From Globobulimina sp. (Eukaryota; Foraminifera; Rotaliida), in the NCBI GenBank assembly GCA_003354225.1, contig PIVH01000475.1, positions 1 through 5,658 of the forward strand: a stretch of 5,658 nucleotides of DNA, read 5' to 3'. Positions 1 through 5,314 of this stretch are shown here, in pieces (position 1 is the stretch's first letter; each line of letters begins with the position of its first letter). Below the pieces are notes generated by a model. That model worked only from the letters and a program-made list of their open reading frames with translations. It made no database searches and was not told the DNA's origin. The translations under genes were made by a program, and so were the position numbers.

Positions 1-28
1 AATGCTCTACCGATTGAGCTACGTGAAA
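1..28 (-). tRNA. tRNA gene, 5' part only (acceptor 5' strand and D-arm)
   Basis: On the minus strand this stretch fits the first 28 positions of a cloverleaf. It has a 7-nt acceptor strand (TTTCACG), T8-A9, D-stem GCTC paired with GAGC, an 8-nt D-loop AATCGGTA with A14, G18-G19 and A21 in place, A26, and the first two bases of the anticodon stem. The segment TAGCTCAATCGG (positions 10-21 of the window) is a good match to the eukaryotic RNA polymerase III A-box. The anticodon, B-box and terminator lie outside the window, so the amino acid cannot be told. A 5'-terminal T is less common than G and cannot be tested for pairing here. The gene is transcribed away from the protein gene that starts at 150. 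Confidence 0.8.
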
Positions 29-149
29 TTTATGCAAAATCTATTAATAATAACCTACCGTCCAATAAGTAATTGCAAAATACTGAAAAACTTTTTGAAC
101 AGCAAGAAATTTTCTTTTTATACGTAGGTTTCCTATTATATATTATTAA
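29..149. promoter_or_regulatory. Divergent spacer between tRNA and phosducin-like gene
   Basis: This 121-bp AT-rich spacer must hold the 5' flank of the tRNA gene (minus) and the promoter and 5' UTR of the phosducin-like gene (plus). The only recognisable item is AAAAACTTTTTGAACA at 86-101, which recurs with one mismatch upstream of the next gene. TATATATTATTAA directly abuts the ATG, so it is too close to act as a classical TATA box. No ORF or RNA is seen. Confidence 0.45.
86..101 (+). promoter_or_regulatory. Candidate promoter motif, copy 1
   Basis: AAAAACTTTTTGAACA lies 48 nt before the ATG at 150. The same 16-mer with one change (G to T) lies at 1198-1213, before the second plus-strand gene. 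The shared sequence in two intergenic regions hints at a core promoter or 5' UTR element. A chance match between A/T-rich sequences remains possible. Confidence 0.3.
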
Positions 150-1160
150 ATGGCAGCAGATCTGAGTTATGAAGAAGCGCAGGAAGTGGTTGATGAAGGA
201 GATGTGGTGACAGCATCTGAAATACAAGAAATGTATCCAGATAAAACAATGAATCAAATTCAATACGATATGGCAATGGAAGAAGCGGAGTTAGAGTTAA
301 AATCAAAAATGCAGGAAAAATATGAATTTAATGAGCCACGCGCTGCTGCAAAACAAGGGAGAAAAACATATCATACCGGACCCAAAGGTGTATTGACCGA
401 TTATGAAGAGGCAAAATTAAAATTGAGAGCAAACAGAATTGCTGACAAAATGCGGCGAGAACACAAATATTACATGAATATAGGCAATAATTCGAATGAA
501 ACTCAATCAAAACTTATGATCATTGACATGAAAAAGAATAAGGCGGTGAATACAAAAGAACTGCGCAAAGAGAGAAAGGTATCACTGTCGGAATCTGATG
601 AGGATGATGAGGATGAGGAGGATGAGGATGCCGAGGATGAAGAGGTTTTATTGCGATATAAATTGGAAAAAATGAGGATATTAAAGGAGAATGCGGCGCG
701 TTATGGAGACACAAAGGAGTTGACAGCGTGGACTTTCTCGCAGCAAGTCGAGAATGCCGCGTTTAATGTGTTTGTAGTGGTTCATGTGTATCAGGACTAT
801 TTGGAGCGATGTGGCCGAATGAACTATGCCATGGCACAAATCGCAAAATCTTATCCCCACATTAAATTTTTGCGCGCAAGAAGCGACCGTTTGGGGTTGG
901 ATAATTATCCACAAATTGGTTTGCCCACATTTATTATTTTCAAAAATGGAAAACAACTACAAAATCACATTGCTGTTCATCAACTAATTCCAAATCCTTT
1001 TCAGGTTAAAGATGTTGAAGCATTCTTAATAAAAAATAAAGTCATTCAGCCTGTTGTTATTATCCCCGATGTTAAAACAAATAACAACAACAACAAGAAT
1101 AAGAATAAGAATAATAATGACAGTGACAGTGGGAGTGGGAGTGAATTGGATTTAGATTAA
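150..1160 (+). CDS. PDCL: Phosducin-like protein (PhLP1/PDCL-type), CCT co-chaperone
   Basis: A 336-residue cytosolic protein of the phosducin family. Known members work with the chaperonin CCT; the PhLP1 class helps assemble G-protein beta-gamma dimers. Seen here: a helical acidic N-terminus (1-60), the class signature TGPKGV at 76-81 followed by a charged helix, an acidic Asp/Glu run at about 149-165 preceded by serines (SLSES) that could be CK2 sites, and a thioredoxin-like domain at about 185-300. That domain contains VVVHVYQD (209-216), a Cys at 221, and LPTFIIFKNG (258-267), the beta-strand after the cis-proline. The tail is Asn/Lys-rich (311-323) and ends in an acidic SGSELDLD, resembling the acidic Ser/Asp end of animal PhLP1. 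It lacks the CXXC of true thioredoxins, as expected for the family. The ATG has A at -3 and G at +4. The gene is intronless and full length for the family. The family is secure; the PhLP1 subclass rests on TGPKGV and the tail. Confidence 0.9.
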   Translation: MAADLSYEEAQEVVDEGDVVTASEIQEMYPDKTMNQIQYDMAMEEAELELKSKMQEKYEFNEPRAAAKQGRKTYHTGPKGVLTDYEEAKLKLRANRIADKMRREHKYYMNIGNNSNETQSKLMIIDMKKNKAVNTKELRKERKVSLSESDEDDEDEEDEDAEDEEVLLRYKLEKMRILKENAARYGDTKELTAWTFSQQVENAAFNVFVVVHVYQDYLERCGRMNYAMAQIAKSYPHIKFLRARSDRLGLDNYPQIGLPTFIIFKNGKQLQNHIAVHQLIPNPFQVKDVEAFLIKNKVIQPVVIIPDVKTNNNNNKNKNKNNNDSDSGSGSELDLD

Positions 1161-1226
1161 TCTGACTAACTTTTTAATGTTTGCTTACTATTAAACTAAA
1201 AACTTTTTTAACAAAACGCTAAAAAC
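1161..1226 (+). promoter_or_regulatory. 66-bp tandem spacer with candidate promoter motif, copy 2 (1198-1213)
   Basis: This short gap must hold the 3' end of the phosducin-like transcript and the start of the CHMP6 transcript. AAAAACTTTTTTAACA at 1198-1213 repeats the motif at 86-101 with one mismatch and ends 13 nt before the ATG. There is no AATAAA, and no AG dinucleotide anywhere in the gap, so no AG splice acceptor can lie here. Confidence 0.35.
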
Positions 1227-1883
1227 ATGGGCTTTCTATTTGGCTCTGAAAAAAATAAAGACAAAAAAAACCGTCGTAATGATGAATTATCAGAGAAAGA
1301 CAAAGCAGCATTGCAAGTAAAACGGCATCGCGATCGGTTGAAAAAATATGAAAAGGAAATGCAAAAAAAAATCGATCGTGAAACAGAAATTTGTAAAGAA
1401 TTATTGAAACAAAAAAAAAGAGATAAAGCAAAATTAGCATTAAGAAAAAAGAAATACCAAACAAATTTATTGGAAAAAGCGAGAAATCAGTTATTAAATA
1501 TTGAGGAATTGATTGAAAATGTTGAAGCTGCAGAAATGCAGAAAGAAGTTTTTAAAGCAATACAAAGCGGCACACAGTTATTAGAGGAAATAAATTCGGA
1601 AATGAGTTTAGAAGAAGTCGAGAATTTAATGGATGATACGGCCGAAGCCATTGCATATCAACAGGAATTAAATGCAATTTTGTCTGAAAATTTAACACAG
1701 ATCGATGACGATGATGTACTTAAAGAATTAGCACAAATCGAACAAATGGAAGCCGATGAAGTTGCAATGAATATGGCCAATGTACCAAATAAAGCAATTG
1801 CAATTCAACAACAACAAGAAGCACAACAAGAGCCACAAACAAATGAAAAGAAAAAGACAAAGAAACAAGTGCTTGTTCAATGA
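1227..1883 (+). CDS. CHMP6: ESCRT-III subunit CHMP6/Vps20
   Basis: A 218-residue Snf7-family protein. CHMP6/Vps20 links ESCRT-II to Snf7 polymerisation on endosomal membranes, driving budding of multivesicular-body vesicles. Seen here: N-terminal MGFLFG with Gly2, fitting the N-myristoylation site (MGNLFG-like) typical of this subunit. A basic helical hairpin follows (about 23-100), with LSEKDKAALQVKRHRDRL matching the CHMP6 start of helix 1 and RDKAKLALRKKKYQ the helix 1/2 region. The acidic regulatory half includes MSLEEVENLMDDTAEAIAYQ at 126-145 and TQIDDDDVLKELAQIE at 157-172. The C-terminus is Gln-rich, then Lys-rich. The charge switch from basic to acidic is the ESCRT-III hallmark, and the length is usual for the family. 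The proline-rich MIM2 motif that binds Vps4 in animal CHMP6 is not clear; only a short NVPNK at 185-189 lies where it would be expected. Intronless, ending in TGA. Confidence 0.94.
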   Translation: MGFLFGSEKNKDKKNRRNDELSEKDKAALQVKRHRDRLKKYEKEMQKKIDRETEICKELLKQKKRDKAKLALRKKKYQTNLLEKARNQLLNIEELIENVEAAEMQKEVFKAIQSGTQLLEEINSEMSLEEVENLMDDTAEAIAYQQELNAILSENLTQIDDDDVLKELAQIEQMEADEVAMNMANVPNKAIAIQQQQEAQQEPQTNEKKKTKKQVLVQ

Positions 1884-1940
1884 TACTGTATAATATTTTT
1901 GTTGTTACAATTCTTGATTCTTCAAAGCCCACAAAATCGA
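1884..1940. other. Convergent 3' spacer
   Basis: Fifty-seven bp separate the stop of CHMP6 (plus) and the stop of the membrane protein gene (minus). No AATAAA is present on either strand and there is no hairpin of note. The two transcripts' 3' UTRs must be very short, or must overlap each other and the opposite coding region. Confidence 0.6.
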
Positions 1941-2522
1941 TCAAATGGAAAAAATATTAATCATATTATTAGTCATTGTGTCTGGCAGATTTTCCATTTC
2001 ATTTAGATCATCACTTGGATCCTCATAATCGTTTAGATTTTTGTGTTTGTAAAGTTGAACTACATCATTTGCATCATTTTCATTGCGTAATTTGCGTTGT
2101 TGTTTTTCCAATAAATAATTGATTGCAAATTGTTCATTTTTTTTTTTGCGATTATATGCATTTTGAGCGACTGCAAAATCACATCCCATAATATCAATAA
2201 TCCGATTTATTGCAAATTTATCTGAAAGTTGACTCATTTCAATCTCTTTTTCATTTTCCTTTGTTTTTTGTTTCGATTCTAGTCGTTTTTTATAAAAATA
2301 TCCACAAACCATTCCAATCCATATCAATGATAAAATGATAAACGTTATTATAATGCCCCATTTTTTTCCTTCATTTATAGAAATATATGTTGTTGCGTTA
2401 TAATGAGTTATTACGAATTGTGTAGGCGTTGAAGTTGCTATACTGACAGCTGTAATATTTTGTGATAACAAATGTGAAATAGGTACTACCAACAACAAAG
2501 CGACAAACAGCAACATAGTCAT
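1941..2522 (-). CDS. Type I membrane protein with cytosolic UBA-like domain (uncharacterised)
   Basis: A 193-residue protein that I cannot assign to a named family. From the N-terminus: a cleavable-type signal peptide (about 1-20, TMLLFVALLLVVPIS), a short lumenal or extracellular part with two N-glycosylation sequons (N22-I-T and N42-A-T), a transmembrane helix at 56-76 (GIIITFIILSLIWIGMVCGYF, flanked by KK on both sides), and a charged cytosolic tail. Residues 104-140 look like a UBA three-helix bundle: AINRIIDIMG, then an AVAQNAY helix, then NEQFAINYLLEK, with the MG loop and the A/LL spacing of UBA domains. UBA domains bind ubiquitin, so a receptor or adaptor role in ER-associated degradation or endosomal sorting is possible, but this is inference. 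The tail ends in an acidic YEDPSDDLNEMENLPD stretch. I chose the ATG at 2522; a second ATG two codons on (2516) would also keep the signal peptide. The gene lies 50 bp downstream of the BMT5-like gene on the same strand. Confidence 0.75.
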   Translation of the reverse strand: MTMLLFVALLLVVPISHLLSQNITAVSIATSTPTQFVITHYNATTYISINEGKKWGIIITFIILSLIWIGMVCGYFYKKRLESKQKTKENEKEIEMSQLSDKFAINRIIDIMGCDFAVAQNAYNRKKKNEQFAINYLLEKQQRKLRNENDANDVVQLYKHKNLNDYEDPSDDLNEMENLPDTMTNNMINIFSI

Positions 2523-2572
2523 AGTGTACACTGAGAGACTGAGAGTGAGAGAACTTCAGAAATAAACAACAC
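2523..2572 (-). promoter_or_regulatory. 50-bp tandem spacer with CT-rich tract and palindrome
   Basis: This gap lies between the stop of the large gene and the ATG of the UBA-like membrane protein. On the coding (minus) strand it has a pyrimidine-rich run ending in CAG; on the plus strand this reads as two ACTGAGAG units (2530-2545) plus TGAGAGA. A perfect 10-bp palindrome, AGTGTACACT (2523-2532), touches the start codon. It may hold a transcription start or a splice acceptor; nothing in the sequence decides which. Confidence 0.4.
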
Positions 2573-4928
2573 TCAAATTTTAAGACTCATATTGATTGCA
2601 TTTATTATGAGTTTATCAACAAACTCTGTTTGGATTATCTGAGCAATATTTGTAATATTTGCATTGAGAGCAACATTTGGTTTTGGCATTATTATTTCTT
2701 TCATATCAATATCTTGATCGATAGCGATATCATTACATTTTGTAATAAATGGCTGTTTTGTTCCAACTTTATCTCTTTTGCCGATATTTATAAATTTTGA
2801 AGATAAATCAGACCATTTTTCATTTTTTGGTCGCCACCATCGATATTTCGGGCTCCAACCACTTATTTTTGGTGTAAATATATGAAGCGTTGCAATGTAT
2901 GGCTTCCATTGCTGATTTTTAACATCCTTTGGATGATACGGTGGGATGGACCGCCAATTAAAAGGAAAGGCACCGCGCCAAATCATGCCTAATGACTCTG
3001 ACAAGTCGCGGATTTTCCAAATATCAAACTGAGAGATTCCATCACGATTCGTATGGAATATTATATGTAACTCACCGATCGGCGATAACTGACGGATGGA
3101 GCAAGAGAATAAGCCGCCGATTAAATCGTTATCCAAGTCACAATCATATTTTTTTAAGCTGGCTCTCGGAAATGGAAATATTATCCGATCAAATGATTGA
3201 GGCTCGGAGCCGAGTTGCGGCCGCAAGGTCTCCTCAATGCGCCGCGCGTCGATGCCATGAAAAGTCCTTCCTTTCCTTCGCCAAATCTCATGCAAAATGT
3301 TGAATAATTGGCCATTCTCCCCTTCATCGAGAAATTGACGAAACATTGGATCTGAGACATAATATGATGGCTGCGGGCCGTACACAGACTTTGTGGGGCC
3401 ACGACGGCACAGATAAGAGGTTCCGATGATTTTTCCTTTGCCTTTTCCCACTCCGCGCAGCCGCAGCAAGCCCAAAGTGAATGAAAAATCCGCCTCCCCC
3501 AAAACAAGAATGTTATGCGATGGGTGATAGGCCGAGTAATGAGTCATTCCCTTTCCCTTTTCCTTTTTGCTCTGCATCATGCAAATTCCCTCTCTGCCAC
3601 TCCCATCCACCAAAAAATTAGCTGCAAAATGTCGCGAATGGCTATAAATCTCTTTGCTTCGATCATAAAATTCATCATAAAATGGCACAAATAAGTCATT
3701 GTGCGGCGAAAAATCGCGAAAATATAAACATTTCCCTTCATTTAATATCAAATATTTCTCATCTGCAATAATTAATATTTTATCAGTCTCATTCTCCATT
3801 TCCATTCTATAATTTCTAGAATTAATATTGGTGATGTTGCAAATAATTTTATTTAAGGTCAGCATGGCCACATATTCTGATTCAACACTCTTTTTTGTGT
3901 GTTTCTGTTTGTGTTTATGTTTCTGTTTATGGCTCAATGGATACAGCAATTGATAGTGTGCACAGATCCGCGTACAAGACGCGTCGTAGTGGCCGACGAC
4001 TCTCGTAATGCATGGATATAAATTACAACAGGCTTTGTTTGATGATTTCCAGTGTTGAATAAAGACGAATTTATTGTCTTTTCTGTGGACTTTACCAACA
4101 ATCAAACACAACGATTTGTTCTTATTTAAAATTCCATACAAGCCATCATCTAAAAAATGCGTTAATTGTATACAATGTTTATACTTGTCATTATTTCGAT
4201 ATTTCCTGTCTTTTAAGTCTCGTTTCTCTTTTTCAAATTGGTTTAATTGTGAATGTATTTCGATCATTGACTCGTACGAATCCAAAGGGGCGAACATTAT
4301 CTCTTTGTCATTATCATTGTCATTATCATCCTCTTTTTTATTTTTATTTTTATTATCATTGTCGTGGTCGAGGTCGAGCTCAAAGTCATCAAACAGAGTG
4401 AATACATTTTGCTGTTGCTGCGCGATGACATTTGTGTAGATAGTCTGATTTATGTCATTTGTGTGTTTATTATATTGGAATAGACGCCAATTGCCGGTCA
4501 AACAGCCCCTTTCTGAGCTCCTGACCAAGCGACAGAGCGTATTTCGGCCTCGGTTTTTGAAGATGTGCTGGCTCTGAGAAAAAGAGGCGTATTCTAACTG
4601 CATCTCATCGCCAAAGTCATCCATAATGCCGCTACAAACCGTATTGATGTCATGCGTATGCTTGCTGTACATTGTCCATCTTTGCTCGAATTGCACCATT
4701 GTTTGCAACAAAGAGCATTTTTTAGGTCTCACCACTCGCCCACTTATGCCACAAATATGCGGCTCATCCAAATAACCAATCAGAGCGCCATCACAATCCT
4801 CATAAAACACATATTTTTTATCATTGTTCTGTTTTGAAATCCATATCCCAGACAATGGCAATTGTTGCAATTGCTTTGGATGCAACAAACATTTGTGTTT
4901 AAATGGTATTTGAGTGTCAATAAATTTA

Positions 4929-4959
<31 letters not shown>

Positions 4960-5228
4960 TTATATTAAATTTAAAATCTCTTTTAATCCTATTTCTATTT
5001 CTATTTATATCTATATCTATATTGTTAGCTCGATCTCCATCGCGTGACCGACTCCGTGATCTGCTCCGTGATCTACTTCGTGATCTATTTGTATTTCTAT
5101 TTGTTTTTTCATCATTTGCGCTCATTTCAATGTCTTGATTTTGATAATTGTTTAATAATCCAACTGATGCGGGTTTAGGTAGTTCGATGCAAACCGATGG
5201 CGTGCTGCTATCGCTCATGTCACAGTCA
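2573..5228 (-). CDS. Large multidomain protein ending in a BMT5-like (DUF2431) Rossmann domain; main exon
   Basis: The main exon codes 881 residues from the Met at 5218 (numbering used here), plus four upstream residues if spliced. An RS-dipeptide run lies at 45-59, then Asp/Asn-rich sequence to about 100. A beta-rich module with LSGIW (122-126), ICGISGRV (155-162), MVQFEQRW (174-181) and CSGIMDDFG (195-203) appears again, more diverged, as LTGNW (240-244), LCLIVGKV (370-377) and FVFIQHW (384-390), interrupted by a low-complexity insert at about 280-345. Residues 568-785 match the BMT5-like domain, named for the yeast 25S rRNA m3U methyltransferase. They include ILVLGEADFSF (570-580, SAM-loop position), FHGIDARRI (653-661), FDRIIFPFPR (676-685), GELHIIFH (715-722) and the YHPKD segment (761-765). 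A Trp/Lys-rich tail follows. The NFPH motif I remember for the family reads PFPR here, so enzymatic activity is uncertain. RNA methylation is inference from the domain. An in-frame TAA lies 15 nt upstream of the Met, inside the proposed intron. Confidence 0.8.
2864..3517 (-). other. BMT5-like (DUF2431) domain-coding segment
   Basis: This codes residues 568-785 of the large protein. It opens with the glycine-rich GEADFSF loop and contains FDRIIFPFPR followed by beta-strand and helix segments (GELHIIFHTNRDG, FDIWKIRDLSESLG) in the order of the BMT5-like family. The DNA of its core is clearly richer in GC than the surroundings: 33 of 60 bases at 3181-3240, against 13 of 60 at 1441-1500 in CHMP6. 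Confidence 0.75.
3893..3932 (-). repeat. His/Lys/Gln low-complexity repeat
   Basis: TGTGTTTCTGTT-like repeats on the plus strand code the basic run HKQKHKHKQKHTKK (residues 430-443). The run lies directly after the second beta-rich module and separates it from the region leading to the BMT5-like domain. Confidence 0.7.
4300..4370 (-). repeat. Low-complexity insert in second beta-rich module
   Basis: Repeats of TCATTATCATTG and TTTTTA on the plus strand code Asp/Asn- and Asn/Lys-rich sequence (about residues 283-306). This stretch separates LTGNW from the rest of the second module copy. It has the look of a slippage-expanded loop. Confidence 0.7.
4926..5023 (-). repeat. Coding microsatellites (ATT and TATTTC/TATATC runs)
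   Basis: Plus-strand ATT repeats (about 4926-4962) and TATTTCTATTTC/TATATC repeats (about 4989-5023) code Asn/Asp-rich (NNDNDN) and DIDINRNRNR sequence, respectively. They make up the disordered linker between the RS run and the first beta-rich module. Confidence 0.75.
5042..5086 (-). repeat. Tandem 12-bp repeat coding RS dipeptides
   Basis: Four 12-bp units on the plus strand at 5043-5090 (CGTGACCGACTC, CGTGATCTGCTC, CGTGATCTACTT, CGTGATCTATTT) code most of the Arg-Ser run, residues 45-59. RS runs in eukaryotes are typical SR-kinase targets and are linked to nuclear localisation and RNA-associated proteins. Confidence 0.8.
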
Positions 5229-5314
5229 CTTAATTACAAATTATAATTAATAAATAAATAAATAAATAAATAAGTGCAAGGATGAAGGGATAATTAATTC
5301 ATTGGATACCTTAC
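5229..5314 (-). other. Probable 86-nt spliceosomal intron
   Basis: On the minus strand the segment starts AAAG|GTAAGG (donor close to the GTAAGT consensus) and ends TAATTAAG|T. Between the donor and this acceptor there is no other AG. The 3' half is a T-rich (TTTA)n tract with TTAAT-type branch-point candidates. Removing it joins AG + T into a Ser codon and continues exactly in the frame of the large downstream exon. Retaining it gives TAA at once (5311-5313). The (TAAA)5 microsatellite at 5251-5273 lies inside. Confidence 0.68.

Noticed and set aside
138-149. TATATATTATTAA as a TATA box
   Set aside because: It abuts the ATG at 150 and leaves no room for a 5' UTR. Such runs are expected by chance in this AT-rich sequence.
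1161-1226. Spliced-leader trans-splicing of CHMP6 in the tandem gap
   Set aside because: The 66-bp gap has no AG dinucleotide, so no AG acceptor exists there. A general operon with trans-splicing is therefore not supported by this pair.
2523-2531. A GTG at 2531 as the start of the membrane protein
   Set aside because: Nuclear eukaryotic genes start at ATG, and an ATG lies three codons further in (2522), directly before a normal signal peptide.
3181-3507. A second minus-strand open frame over the methyltransferase domain (Cys/Trp/Arg-rich)
   Set aside because: It overlaps the recognised BMT5-like domain in another frame. It is a by-product of the GC-rich core, where stops are rare.
5042-5086. 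Regular repeats suggesting a CRISPR array
   Set aside because: The units are contiguous 12-mers without spacers, inside a coding frame of a eukaryotic gene.
4914-5138. Plus-strand open frames over the repeats of the large gene (Leu/Ile/Ser-rich)
   Set aside because: They are the antisense of low-complexity coding repeats, with no domain pattern and no start context. The minus-strand frame is clearly the real one.
150-5228. A variant genetic code with reassigned stops
   Set aside because: All genes end at TAA or TGA where the families normally end, and no in-frame stop interrupts a conserved domain. TAG is not seen as a terminator here, but four genes are too few to infer anything.
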